This document shows positions 29,160 to 37,620 of a stretch of DNA of 38,268 nucleotides, piece by piece. Under the pieces are notes generated by a model, which saw only the letters and a program-made list of their open reading frames with translations, was not told where the DNA came from and did no database searches. Source of the DNA: a virus; IMG/VR virus record IMGVR_UViG_3300024520_004183, positions 1-38,268 of that record; one strand, given 5' to 3'. Positions within the stretch are counted from its first letter, which is position 1; each line of letters starts with the position of its first letter. Made by a program: the position numbers and the translations under genes.

Positions 29160-30581
29160 ATGGCACAATTTGAAATATCAGGAAAAAACTTAATACAGGG
29201 AGAGAGTCAGACGGAATATATCGCCGATCGAGGCTTCTCACCGTCCAGCGTCAATCTTAACCTCACCAAACAGCGAGGTGTTCTTCATTTTAGGGAGACA
29301 CAAACCGATCGTGGCGGGGCTACTCTAACAGGAAACATTGTTGCAGATGCGTATGATGTATCGTTCAACGGCCAGGACAACTACCTTGTTGATGAGAATG
29401 GAGCCTTCTACACACTCCTAGATTCCACATTTACCAAACGACAAACGGTGGTAGGTTCATCTGGAGATAATCTTAGCTTTAATTTAGGGACCACAGAATC
29501 GAAGCAGTTCAAAGGGAGTTTGTTTACCACAGCGGTATATGGCAACTCGGCAATGGAAATCATTAAGATGAACTCAACCGACATATCGACAGTTGACAGT
29601 ACATGGTGGTCTGTGACGAATGGTATGGACACAACAACCGTGGCGGCAGTTAACAACGCACGGCACCCCATTGAGGTGGTTGAAGACAGTATATATTTTG
29701 GAGATGGCAGCAACATCCACAAATATGACGGAACAACAGTCACTCAGAATTGGGCAGCATTACCAACAGACCAAAACATTACATCACTGCGCCGACATCC
29801 GGACGGTAAGACTCTTTTGGCCTTTACGGGGAAGACGGCTAACTTCGCACATGCACAACCTGACGGCGGACGAGTGTATTATGTTAATCCAAACATCGCC
29901 GACTGGATTCGTGAGGTAGAACTTACGGCTCAAGTAGAAGGAACTAGACAGCACGCTGGTGTTGTCTACGTCACATATGGGGGTCGTTTTGGTTGGTTCG
30001 ATGGTACTGGGCTGCGTTTTCTTAAACAGTTGGAAACCTCCACAACAGTTTATTCCCACAACTTCACTTCGATGGAAGACATACTCTTGTTCCGGGATGG
30101 CCGGAATGTAATTGCCTATGGAGACTTGGGTGTAGGGAATGTGTTTTGGAAGCCTTTCCGTAATACAGACAACTCGTTTGCGCTTAACAATATCTCATAT
30201 AAAGGAGGCCAGAAGCTTCTTGTGGCCTATAGTGATGGGTCTGGTGGTGGAACCTTGGGGGAGGTTGATTATGATAATGGGGGCACTGTGGGTGATTTCT
30301 TTACAAATCGTCTCTTTCTTGGTTCAGAGGTCGTGGTCAATCAGATAGATATACTACACGATATTACAAATGCCGCGGGAGTTAGCCGCTTCAAAGTATC
30401 CGAACGTGACATTGACGATAACACAAATGTAGTTGCAGACATCAACCATACAAACCAAAGCATTAGTCACTCGCGTGTCAATGTAGATATTAAATCCAAT
30501 CTATTACAGCTCAACATAATTCCATTTAATGATATTTTAGGAATCAAACTTCTAAGAGCAACTTATGAACCCGTTCGATAA
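29160..30581 (+). CDS. Beta-propeller-like tail protein (P22 gp10-type candidate)
   Basis: This 473-residue protein is almost all beta structure, with recurrent short blades (YFGDGSNIHKYDGTTVTQNW, GGRFGWFDGTGLRFLKQ, LLFRDGRNVIAYGDLGVGNVFW). P22 gp10, a tail accessory of nearly the same length, also forms a propeller-like hub; length, fold type and position agree, but sequence identity is not claimed. It starts one base after the previous stop (TAA-T-ATG). A role at the portal-needle junction or tail hub is the best guess. Confidence 0.65.
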   Translation: MAQFEISGKNLIQGESQTEYIADRGFSPSSVNLNLTKQRGVLHFRETQTDRGGATLTGNIVADAYDVSFNGQDNYLVDENGAFYTLLDSTFTKRQTVVGSSGDNLSFNLGTTESKQFKGSLFTTAVYGNSAMEIIKMNSTDISTVDSTWWSVTNGMDTTTVAAVNNARHPIEVVEDSIYFGDGSNIHKYDGTTVTQNWAALPTDQNITSLRRHPDGKTLLAFTGKTANFAHAQPDGGRVYYVNPNIADWIREVELTAQVEGTRQHAGVVYVTYGGRFGWFDGTGLRFLKQLETSTTVYSHNFTSMEDILLFRDGRNVIAYGDLGVGNVFWKPFRNTDNSFALNNISYKGGQKLLVAYSDGSGGGTLGEVDYDNGGTVGDFFTNRLFLGSEVVVNQIDILHDITNAAGVSRFKVSERDIDDNTNVVADINHTNQSISHSRVNVDIKSNLLQLNIIPFNDILGIKLLRATYEPVR

Positions 30582-31428
30582 TTCACCAAAACTTGATCCC
30601 ATAACTGGGATGCCTCAAGAGCAACACACTTCACAGGGTGATGCATTTCCTAATGAGAAGAACTGGCACGACATTACAGGTTTCTTAACACGTTTAGAAG
30701 TAGTACCGACTTACACCCCCAAAGGTCTTTTTGACCAATTGGTGACTGTTACGAATGGGGGCGCAACCATGTCCAGCACAGTAGTTTATGTATATGAAAC
30801 AATAAAAAAAACTTGGGTCAAAATTGCACCACAACAATTACGAACAGAGGTGTTTAATTCGGGCGGCACGTGGAATCGTCCCGATGGCGTGGGTAAGGTC
30901 TTTGTAAGAATGTTAGGTGCTGGTGGTGGTGGTGGTGAGGCTGCGGCGGGAGCAGGCTTAGGTGTCCAGGGTGGTGGTGGTGGCGCTGGTGGTTACGTAG
31001 AAGCTGAGATTGAAGTTGATGCAGATGTGGTCGTCTCTGTTGGAACGGGTGGCCCAGGTGGAACGGGTGACGGTCCTTCTAGTGGTGGTATCGGGGGAGA
31101 CACATCCTTTGTTGGAGTAACGACAGTCACAGCAGGTGGAGGAGGCGGTGGCATAAATGGTGGAGCTGGTGGAGCTGGTGGAGCTGGCGGCACAAACACT
31201 AACGGGGACCTTGATATAACGGGGAGGGCAGGAAAACCACGAACAACAGTGTTACCCTCATTGGGTGGAGATGGTGCAGATACGCCCTTTGGTAGTGGTG
31301 GCCCTGGCGGTTCGGGAGCTGGTTCAACTGGCTCGGGCAAAGGTTCAGGTGGGGGAGGCGGTGGAACAGCCAGCGCTGATGGTGGTAGCGGAGCCAACGG
31401 TATGGCTATTATCCAGTGGATAGAATAA
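30565..31428 (+). CDS. Glycine-rich receptor-binding-type tail protein
   Basis: This 287-residue protein is about 35 percent Gly in its C-terminal 180 residues (GAGGGGGEAAAGAGLG, GGAGGAGGAGG, SGGGGGGTASADGG). The layout FNSGGTWNRPDGVGKVFVRMLGAGGGGG is that of the phage glycine-rich domain whose polyglycine-II sandwich forms adhesin tips, as in S16 gp38-like adhesins. The N-terminal 70 residues probably attach to the tail. It overlaps the previous gene by 17 bases. A likely host-range determinant. Confidence 0.75.
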   Translation: MNPFDNSPKLDPITGMPQEQHTSQGDAFPNEKNWHDITGFLTRLEVVPTYTPKGLFDQLVTVTNGGATMSSTVVYVYETIKKTWVKIAPQQLRTEVFNSGGTWNRPDGVGKVFVRMLGAGGGGGEAAAGAGLGVQGGGGGAGGYVEAEIEVDADVVVSVGTGGPGGTGDGPSSGGIGGDTSFVGVTTVTAGGGGGGINGGAGGAGGAGGTNTNGDLDITGRAGKPRTTVLPSLGGDGADTPFGSGGPGGSGAGSTGSGKGSGGGGGGTASADGGSGANGMAIIQWIE

Positions 31429-31444
31429 CTTTTAATAAAGTAAT

Positions 31445-32152
31445 ATGATTACAACTTATAGTGACATAAGGACTGACGTGCTAGACAAAGCGGGACTCGC
31501 AACGACCGCAGGGTTTATCACACAGGACATGCTGAACAATTGGATTCAGCAAGCAGAGCGGTGGGCAACCTCGTTCAAAAACTTCCCTTGTACAGAGGGG
31601 CGTGTTTCGACCACCTGGACGGGAACAGAGGAGCTAACCTTTGAGGGGTACCGCTCGGACTCGTTTCGATACTTGAAGGTCGGGGAGAAGCGATTCAGAA
31701 AACTGAACTTTGAGGACTACGAAATTTTCAAAGAGGAAGAGCCTGACAGCGAAGAAAAGGTGTACACAGACTTTGGTAAGCTCGTTCTCATAAACCCACG
31801 GGCAGATGTTTCGGGAACGCTTACAGCGTTTGGGCAATTCGAGCCCGCACCGATTGATGTAACGGACGAAGAATCAACCACAGTGTTCTCAAATGGTAAC
31901 GAAGAAGGCAACGAGGCGATCGTTGAGAAGGTGCTCTCTTTCATTGAAAGCAGGAAGCAGGACGATAACGCCGCAGCTAAGCACTTAGAGAGTGCCGAAG
32001 GAATACTTGATAAGATGGATGAGGCTGTAGATGAACGGCAATTCCGATATCAAACACACAGGTCGAGAGGTGGTATGTTTAAGAGAATAAATGTTTTGGG
32101 GGGCGGGATAGACGACGAACTAATCCGACGCGATCAGTTCCCTTTTAGTTAA
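31445..32152 (+). CDS. Head-tail adaptor (gp4/tail accessory type)
   Basis: In this 235-residue protein the N-terminus TTYSDIRTDVLDKAGLATTAGFITQDMLNNWIQQAERWATS matches the helical entry of phage adaptor/connector proteins. LTFEGYRSDSFRYLKVGEKRFRKLNFEDYEIF is the beta-region familiar from podovirus adaptors. The C-terminus is flexible and basic (RSRGGMFKRINVLGGG). It probably binds under the portal ring. The order adaptor then ejection proteins fits P22-like phages. Confidence 0.75.
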   Translation: MITTYSDIRTDVLDKAGLATTAGFITQDMLNNWIQQAERWATSFKNFPCTEGRVSTTWTGTEELTFEGYRSDSFRYLKVGEKRFRKLNFEDYEIFKEEEPDSEEKVYTDFGKLVLINPRADVSGTLTAFGQFEPAPIDVTDEESTTVFSNGNEEGNEAIVEKVLSFIESRKQDDNAAAKHLESAEGILDKMDEAVDERQFRYQTHRSRGGMFKRINVLGGGIDDELIRRDQFPFS

Positions 32153-32153
32153 T

Positions 32154-33719
32154 ATGGCAATCACACATAAAGTACAAGCAGGAGACACTGTCTCCGCAAT
32201 AGCAAAGAGGTTTAATGTGCCAGTTTCGGCCGTCTCCGGATTTCGTTCCAATAACGCGAACGTAATCTTTCCCGGGGAAGTGCTTACTGTAGCAACTCCC
32301 GCGGAAGAAGCCGCGGGCGTAACCCCACAACCAGTCCAGACCCTTGACCCAACTCTTAATGGTCCAGAGCAGGTTCAAACACTAGATCCAGAACTAACAG
32401 GACCAGCAGATGGCCCTGTACAACCACAGGCACAGCCAACGCCCGAACCAGCACCAACCGCACTTCCAACGCGGACCCCGGCGCCAGTACAGACTCAACC
32501 AGCCCCACAACAGGCCCCTGCACCTGCCCCGCAAACATTCACCACACCATCAGGCGCGGTTGTGGATACCGAAGGGAGGACAATTAGTGGCCCAACGCAA
32601 GAACCAGAGGAGGAAGGTGGCACAGGAACACCCACGGAAGAACAGGAGCCAGACAATGTGCTTGACGATCTTGGTTTTGACCAGGGAGCTGTAGAACGTG
32701 GCTTTAATACCAACCCGGACGCTACTCTGTCAGAGATAATCTCACAAGTTATGGAAGCCACCGGCCTGCCCGACATACGCACAAACGTCACAGACCTGGC
32801 CAACGAGATTGAGTCGCTTGAAAATGAACGAGATACTCAGATCGAAGATATTGTAGACAATCCGTTTATTTCAGCCGGAACACAGAACGCCCGCGTAAAG
32901 AAACTACAAGAGAAGTTTGAAAAACGAATCAACGCCAGAGTCAATCGCTTAACTCTTCTGCAGGACGCTAACCGTGAAGCTCGTCAAGCAGCTCAATTCG
33001 CAGCAACCACAGCCATTAGTCTCTTTGATAAAGACCGACGGTTCCAGCAAGACCAGCTTGAATTCCTACTAGACCAACAGGAGAAGAGCCTTGAGGCGCG
33101 CAGAGACCTTGAATCAACAGAGTTCAAGCGCGGATTGGATTTAGCAAAACTAGACCAAGGACAGCAGCGGCTAGACCTCGAGAGGTTCAGGGCCGGACAA
33201 CCAAACCAGTCTGAGATCAAACGCGCAATTGAAACAAACGAGAAGCAGGCACAAGCTCGGACCTCACAAGTGAATACAATCTCAGTCATCAACGACCTGC
33301 TTGCGAGCCCCGATTTGGGAACAATCTCAGGCATCTCTCGATTTGGCATCTCAGCACGCACCGCCGCAACAGGCAAGGTTCGCAGCCAACTGAACCAGCT
33401 TAAAGCTCTTACCTCGTTAGACGGCCGGGACAAACTCAAGGGCTCAGGTTCCATCTCTGATTTTGAGGCTCAGATGTTAAGCAACTCAGCCTCTTCAATC
33501 AACTTCGCGATCGGCACAGACGGACGCGTATCCCTTCCGGATGATGAGTTCAAACAGGAACTACAGAATATCCGAGGTGTCTTAATCTCACGCACAGGAC
33601 AGCCCGTAGACGTTATCGCAACACACCCCTCCACAGGAGAGTCAAGGCTCTTCTCGGGGATCACAAGCGACGACCTACAAGAAGCAGCATTACAAGGATT
33701 CGTAATCGACTTTCAGTAA
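32154..33719 (+). CDS. LysM-containing ejection/internal virion protein
   Basis: In this 521-residue protein, residues 1-47 are one LysM domain (HKVQAGDTVSAIAKRFNV...FPGEVLTV) that binds peptidoglycan. Residues 55-170 are a disordered Pro/Gln/Thr linker, and residues 170-370 are a long charged coiled coil (ESLENERDTQIEDIV, FDKDRRFQQDQLEFLLDQQEKSLEARRDL). A compact C-terminal domain follows. The build suits a protein delivered with DNA through the cell wall. Start at TAA-T-ATG. Confidence 0.75.
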   Translation: MAITHKVQAGDTVSAIAKRFNVPVSAVSGFRSNNANVIFPGEVLTVATPAEEAAGVTPQPVQTLDPTLNGPEQVQTLDPELTGPADGPVQPQAQPTPEPAPTALPTRTPAPVQTQPAPQQAPAPAPQTFTTPSGAVVDTEGRTISGPTQEPEEEGGTGTPTEEQEPDNVLDDLGFDQGAVERGFNTNPDATLSEIISQVMEATGLPDIRTNVTDLANEIESLENERDTQIEDIVDNPFISAGTQNARVKKLQEKFEKRINARVNRLTLLQDANREARQAAQFAATTAISLFDKDRRFQQDQLEFLLDQQEKSLEARRDLESTEFKRGLDLAKLDQGQQRLDLERFRAGQPNQSEIKRAIETNEKQAQARTSQVNTISVINDLLASPDLGTISGISRFGISARTAATGKVRSQLNQLKALTSLDGRDKLKGSGSISDFEAQMLSNSASSINFAIGTDGRVSLPDDEFKQELQNIRGVLISRTGQPVDVIATHPSTGESRLFSGITSDDLQEAALQGFVIDFQ

Positions 33720-33720
33720 T

Positions 33721-35178
33721 ATGGCCTTCTCATTTGAACAGGGGACAGTAACTCAAACTCCATCAACACGACAAAAGACCAGCACGCTAGGTAAAATAGG
33801 TGATGTGTTGGCACCCTCTACCACGGAGGTTGTTCGTGATGTCCGTTCAGGAGAAGGTCCTTCGGGTAGAGACCTCGCGGGAGCAGGACTTGAGTTAGGC
33901 TCACTCCTCCTGCCGGCTGGCGCTATCGCTCGCGGAGCAGGACTGGTTGGAAAAGGGATTCAGGCGACTAGAGGATTGAGAGCTGCGAGTAGCGCTTCAA
34001 AAATCAAACAAGAACTACAAGTCACTGGTTCCCTTGCTAAACGAGGAGCTACCGTTGGTGGCGTTTCCGGCGGACTCTTCGGAACGGGGCAGGCTCTAAG
34101 TGATGAAGAAAAGGGGGTAACTCAAGTACTTGGAGAGGGTGTTGTAGGAGGCATTGTTGGAGGTGTAACAGGGGGTTTGTTGGCTCCTCTGGCCTCTGCT
34201 TTGAGCCGTTCGGCAAAGAACGCAACAGAACAGGTGTCTCGAGGCTTTGAAGGCCTCCGACGCACACTTAATCCAACTGATCGCATCCGCGCAGTTGATG
34301 ATCTGAGTCAATCTTACAGGATTTCTTTCTTTGAAGACCGTGCGGCCAACCTTAATAAGATTGAGCGTCTGTCCCGCGAAAAGGGTATCCCTGAAAACCA
34401 GCTCCTTCGAGCTGTTGCTGACGATGGATATGTACCAGCGATTGATGGTAAGCTCGCACGTTTTGGGGACGGCATTAAAGATGCCGAACGTAAGATAGGT
34501 TTAATTTCAAAAGAGCAACAGAAACTTCTAGAACCTATCACAGAAACAACCAACCTAAAGGAGCTAGAGAAGTTGGTACTACAAAACGTTCGAGGCCGCA
34601 CAGACGTAGACCTAGTAAGTACACAGCGTCAGATCAGGCAAATCTTCAAGTCTCTCACAGAGAAACACGGAGCCGACCCCTCAGCGTCTCAGATGGGCAA
34701 GATACTCACTGAGATGAACCGGCGCACGGGGGCTTTTGATAAACCTGTCTTTATTGAAGACGCTAAAAATGCAGTTGCGCGAGAGGCCCGTAATCGTTTA
34801 GACGAACTCAATCCAGATTCAACCGTACTTCGACGAGAACAACAAAGGCTATTCACCACACGGGACACAATGCAGATTATGAATAATCAAGCGGTAGACG
34901 TCGGGTTCCTAACCAGCGGACTAGGTCGCTTCATGGGGGTTGTGGGAGCGGGGGGTATCGGGCTTACAGTCGGAGGACCGGGGGGCTTGGTTGTTGCCGG
35001 TCTCATGGCCAACATGGGAGCCAAGGGTGTGGCAAACCTCATCCGAAAGATACGTTTCGACCCGAATAAGGTAGACCTTATTCGCACAGGACTTCGAGGG
35101 GACCAGGACCTGATAAGGAAATTGTTCGACGAAGCCAATCCTACTGACAAAGCTTTAATAGAACGATTAATTAAATAA
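33721..35178 (+). CDS. Ejection/internal virion protein with Gly-rich hydrophobic segment
   Basis: In this 485-residue protein, residues 55-160 hold Ala/Gly-rich hydrophobic helices (LELGSLLLPAGAIARGAGLVG; VVGGIVGGVTGGLLAPLASAL), and residues 400-435 hold another (GVVGAGGIGLTVGGPGGLVVAGLMANMGAKG). Between them is a charged helical region. Such amphiphilic glycine-zipper segments are typical of podovirus ejection proteins that form a trans-envelope channel. Starts by TAA-T-ATG and ends the same way before the basic protein. Confidence 0.7.
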   Translation: MAFSFEQGTVTQTPSTRQKTSTLGKIGDVLAPSTTEVVRDVRSGEGPSGRDLAGAGLELGSLLLPAGAIARGAGLVGKGIQATRGLRAASSASKIKQELQVTGSLAKRGATVGGVSGGLFGTGQALSDEEKGVTQVLGEGVVGGIVGGVTGGLLAPLASALSRSAKNATEQVSRGFEGLRRTLNPTDRIRAVDDLSQSYRISFFEDRAANLNKIERLSREKGIPENQLLRAVADDGYVPAIDGKLARFGDGIKDAERKIGLISKEQQKLLEPITETTNLKELEKLVLQNVRGRTDVDLVSTQRQIRQIFKSLTEKHGADPSASQMGKILTEMNRRTGAFDKPVFIEDAKNAVAREARNRLDELNPDSTVLRREQQRLFTTRDTMQIMNNQAVDVGFLTSGLGRFMGVVGAGGIGLTVGGPGGLVVAGLMANMGAKGVANLIRKIRFDPNKVDLIRTGLRGDQDLIRKLFDEANPTDKALIERLIK

Positions 35179-35179
35179 T

Positions 35180-35428
35180 ATGGTAGCACCAATAATAGGT
35201 CGCTTTGCTCTTGCGGGGCTTAAGAGAGCAGCGAAAAGTAAAACAGGAAGAAGGGTGACTAAGAAAGTAGCTAAGAAGGCTTCATTGAAGTCGAGAGAGC
35301 TTACCAAGACAGCTAAACGACTAGGTCGTACCATCAAGGCACGAACAGGCACCTCATCTAAGACAGCACTTAAGGGCTTTGCAAAGGCGCGAGACGCCGC
35401 AAAGCGTAAAGCACGAAAACTACGCTAA
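35180..35428 (+). CDS. Small histone-like basic protein
   Basis: This 82-residue protein is about one third Lys plus Arg (RRVTKKVAKKASLKSRELTKTAKRLGRTIKARTG) with Ala and Ser/Thr, resembling the C-terminal domain of histone H1. Its place next to the ejection proteins suggests a packaged or DNA-condensing protein. It has an N-terminal slightly hydrophobic stretch (APIIGRFALAGLK). Function unproven. Confidence 0.7.
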   Translation: MVAPIIGRFALAGLKRAAKSKTGRRVTKKVAKKASLKSRELTKTAKRLGRTIKARTGTSSKTALKGFAKARDAAKRKARKLR

Positions 35429-35429
35429 T

Positions 35430-35657
35430 ATGCACAGAGAAATTGTCCTCGAACTCGGAGAAATAAAAGGCCAACTACAAGGAATCAATCAACGACTTGA
35501 TAAGGTCAATGGGCGTGTTGCCGCTTGCGAGACTGATGTTCAGGGTATAAAGTTATCAATAGCCAAGTTCACAGGTTACATTGTCGCCATGTCTACTGTC
35601 ATGGCAATAACGTGGAACATTCTCTACGCGTGGGCGCGTACAAAGTTAGGTTTCTAA
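35430..35657 (+). CDS. Holin-like protein of XhlA type
   Basis: In this 75-residue protein, residues 1-45 are a coiled coil (ELGEIKGQLQGINQRLDKVNGRVAACETD) and residues 47-68 one transmembrane helix (FTGYIVAMSTVMAITWNILYAW). This is the build of XhlA/haemolysin-type holin partners next to lysins. The start at 35430 gives TAA-T-ATG; a longer frame would overlap the basic protein. Immediately followed by the M23 lysin gene. Confidence 0.75.
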   Translation: MHREIVLELGEIKGQLQGINQRLDKVNGRVAACETDVQGIKLSIAKFTGYIVAMSTVMAITWNILYAWARTKLGF

Positions 35658-35658
35658 C

Positions 35659-36291
35659 ATGCAATTCCTATACCAACCAATAAAGCCATTTAGAATAAGC
35701 CAGAAGTTCGGGGATAACCAGGTGTGTTATTTTAAGAGCCCCGATGGCTCACGTATATACAAAGGAAAGTTCACCCACGAGGACTGTGAGGTGAAGTATG
35801 GTGCTGGCTGGAAATCTATCTATCGACGGATGAGAGGGCACAACGGTTTAGACCTCTACGCGAAGCGTTGGCAACCATGTTATGCAATGCAGCACGGAAC
35901 TGTATTAAACGTCTCTACGGACGAAAATGAGGGCCTGGGAGTGGTTCTGAGACATGATATAGTCGGTAAGATATGGAAAACTCGATCTTGGCACTTCATT
36001 CAAGTGAATTCTGCCTTAAAGGAAGGAGATAAAGTAAAAACTGGACAACTGTTAGGCTACTGTGATAGCACGGGGAGGAGTACGGGAGACCATTTACACA
36101 TTGACCTTAAGGAACTAAATACCGACGGGACAATCAAAAACTATGACAATGGGTATTTTGGCGCAGTAGACCCAATGCTTTATATGTCAGACATCTTTGC
36201 GCCCGATGTCAACAAGATAAATAAGTCGATTGAGCTGGCTATTCAAGCGATTGAGAAGCTAACTCGAATTATAAGGAATCTAAAAAAATAA
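35659..36291 (+). CDS. M23-family peptidase, probable endolysin
   Basis: This 210-residue zinc endopeptidase has His61 and Asp65 in GHNGLDLYA and the HxH pair (His145, His147) in TGDHLHIDL, preceded by GDKVKTGQLLGYCDSTGRS. The usual Y-x-H-L is replaced by SWHFIQV, where His112 may still be the third functional His. No signal peptide, so a holin is required for release. A helical tail (150-210) may bind the wall or oligomerise. Cleaves peptide cross-links of peptidoglycan. Confidence 0.85.
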   Translation: MQFLYQPIKPFRISQKFGDNQVCYFKSPDGSRIYKGKFTHEDCEVKYGAGWKSIYRRMRGHNGLDLYAKRWQPCYAMQHGTVLNVSTDENEGLGVVLRHDIVGKIWKTRSWHFIQVNSALKEGDKVKTGQLLGYCDSTGRSTGDHLHIDLKELNTDGTIKNYDNGYFGAVDPMLYMSDIFAPDVNKINKSIELAIQAIEKLTRIIRNLKK

Positions 36292-36292
36292 T

Positions 36293-36472
36293 ATGAATCC
36301 AGTATTTGCAAAGCGTTTCAAGTCTTTTCTGTGGCGCGTAATGGGTATGGTGGCAGTCGCAGGTGTTGACTTCCTCGCAGTCAACCTTGAGCTGTTCAAC
36401 CTATCTCCTGAGGTAGTTGTTGTCGCAGGTTTGGTATTAGGTGAAGTCACCAAGTACTACAACAAAAAATAG
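36293..36472 (+). CDS. Small membrane protein, putative holin (59 aa)
   Basis: Two hydrophobic segments (WRVMGMVAVAGVDFLAVNL, residues 14-32; PEVVVVAGLVLGEVTKY, 39-55) around a short loop, with a basic N-terminus. It starts TAA-T-ATG after the M23 gene. Size, topology and place between two lysin-type genes suit a pinholin or holin. Not previously long enough to be noticed easily, but codon pattern and junction support it. Confidence 0.65.
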   Translation: MNPVFAKRFKSFLWRVMGMVAVAGVDFLAVNLELFNLSPEVVVVAGLVLGEVTKYYNKK

Positions 36473-36517
36473 CCTATTAGACCCCTACTAATAATTTTAT
36501 GGTTTGTTACGTTTCCA

Positions 36518-36880
36518 ATGATAGGTAACGCAGATATAATAGTGCCTGGGGTGATTACAAAGGACCGAGTTTCTCAATCTGAGGATTCGGTCCTTTGTTA
36601 TTGTGTAAAATATCTCAGGCACATACACGGCGTACCTATCTATGGAGACGCTGACAAACAGCGAGGAAATATAAGCATGAATGAAGCAGCCCCGGGGGAC
36701 GTGGTGCTACTGAAATATGGAGACATATCCCACGCAGCCTTGTTGAAAGAGAAGAGAGTAGACGGCCTTGTGGTCCAGGAAGCAAACTTTAAGGAATGCC
36801 AAGAAACGACCAGAATAATTCCTTATGACGATCACATTAAAGGATTCCAGCGCCCGCTAGGCAGTTTCGCGGGGAAATAA
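36518..36880 (+). CDS. CHAP-like cell-wall amidase/endopeptidase domain
   Basis: In this 120-residue protein the pattern LCYCVKYLRHIHGVPIYGDA, then PGDVVLLKYGDISHAALL (His72), then VVQEANF (Glu88/Asn90) follows the Cys-His-Glu/Asn order of CHAP domains (C-x-x-Y-x-R ... GNA ... PGD ... GHVA ... E-N). Cys29 or Cys27 would be the nucleophile. An inverted repeat (36557-36598) is embedded in its early codons. With the M23 gene it would give two different wall-cutting enzymes. Last gene of the rightward late unit. Confidence 0.65.
   Translation: MIGNADIIVPGVITKDRVSQSEDSVLCYCVKYLRHIHGVPIYGDADKQRGNISMNEAAPGDVVLLKYGDISHAALLKEKRVDGLVVQEANFKECQETTRIIPYDDHIKGFQRPLGSFAGK
36557..36598 (+). terminator. 12-bp terminator-like inverted repeat inside a gene
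   Basis: ACAAAGGACCGA (36557-36568) and TCGGTCCTTTGT (36587-36598) are perfect inverted copies with an 18-base loop, followed by TATTGTG. It falls within codons 14-27 of the CHAP-like gene, just before the putative catalytic Cys. It may attenuate transcription into the gene. Confidence 0.6.
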
Positions 36881-36885
36881 CAAAA

Positions 36886-36909
36886 AGCCCCCGGGTAAAA
36901 CCAGGGGCT
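36886..36909. terminator. Convergent terminator at end of late operon
   Basis: AGCCCC-C-GG (36886-36894) pairs with CC-A-GGGGCT (36901-36909), leaving a GTAAAA loop and one mismatch. On the plus strand ATGTTGTTTT follows; on the minus strand TTTTTG follows. It separates the rightward lysis genes from the leftward gene ending at 36927. Confidence 0.8.
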
Positions 36910-36926
36910 ATGTTGTTTTAAGCATC

Positions 36927-37229
36927 TTATTTCTCCCCAAAGCGACGGATATAATCAGTCACATAGAGAGGTGGGTCTCTGCCCTGTAGATAGCTCTTAA
37001 AGTCTTTATCAATCACCCGAGTCCAGTCGAATCCTTGTCGGCCATAGTATTGCTTGTATGCGATCTCAAAGATCTCATACGTCCCGCAATCAAGCTCATT
37101 TGCGACATCGTCAACTGTCTCGGGCGCGCTATGATCCCGTTTAGAATCCCACCAACTTCGTGCATTTAGATACATAAATATACATACCGACAGGAAGCCA
37201 ACCGAGAAGAACTGCACAAACCGTCTCAT
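36927..37229 (-). CDS. Membrane-anchored small protein, last of right-end leftward unit
   Basis: In this 100-residue protein, residues 1-22 (MRRFVQFFSVGFLSVCIFMYL) are a signal anchor and the rest an acidic/aromatic domain (YEIFEIAYKQYYGRQGFDWTRVIDKDFKSYLQG) ending YVTDYIRRFGEK. The neighbouring gene ends with a similar WVDEYIRHIN motif, hinting at shared ancestry of the two C-termini. It overlaps that gene by ATGA-type contact (37226-37229). Function unknown. Confidence 0.65.
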   Translation of the reverse strand: MRRFVQFFSVGFLSVCIFMYLNARSWWDSKRDHSAPETVDDVANELDCGTYEIFEIAYKQYYGRQGFDWTRVIDKDFKSYLQGRDPPLYVTDYIRRFGEK

Positions 37230-37432
37230 CTGTTATCTCCTCGCGCATTGATGTGCCGGATGTATTCGTCTACCCAGTATGGCACGAGTTGTTTGTTGGT
37301 GAAGTCTTCGAGGGTACGCCGTGTCAATTCTGGCATTGCAGTTTCGTACCAGTGCACACAAGCGGCATTAAACAGCGCGGTCACTGTTATGCGATGTTTC
37401 GTACAAAAGTCACTGACATATTGAATGTCCAT
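37226..37432 (-). CDS. Small hypothetical protein (68 aa)
   Basis: Starts at ATG 37432, chosen because AAGGAGAT lies five bases upstream; an ATG at 37489 would add 19 residues but overlaps the zinc-finger gene. MDIQYVSDFCTKHRITVTALFNAACVHWYE then LTRRTLEDFTNKQLVPYWVDEYIRHIN. All-helical. A strong Shine-Dalgarno site here contrasts with the virion genes. Confidence 0.7.
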   Translation of the reverse strand: MDIQYVSDFCTKHRITVTALFNAACVHWYETAMPELTRRTLEDFTNKQLVPYWVDEYIRHINARGDNR

Positions 37433-37434
37433 GC

Positions 37435-37620
37435 CTATCTCCTTTTGTGGTAGGTGGGATTCTCGTGAATCCACAGCTCGTAACAACACCGGTGTAGCGC
37501 CACAATTTTCTTGCGGCCATTGGCGTCTTTTTCCTCACCGGACTGCCAGCTGCCATCATGTATCTCATAATGACAGTACTCGCAATGTATCCGCTGGTCA
37601 TCGTTATTTGACTGGGCCAT
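37435..37620 (-). CDS. Small zinc-finger protein (61 aa)
   Basis: Starts at ATG 37620 with a strong ribosome-binding site (AAGGAGGAAG). HCEYCHYEIHDGSW and LHRCCYELWIHE give a likely C-x2-C ... H/C-C metal site, similar to small treble-clef or TRASH-like phage proteins. It overlaps the upstream DUF6899-like gene by 17 bases. Probably a regulatory or nucleic-acid-binding early protein. Confidence 0.7.
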   Translation of the reverse strand: MAQSNNDDQRIHCEYCHYEIHDGSWQSGEEKDANGRKKIVALHRCCYELWIHENPTYHKRR

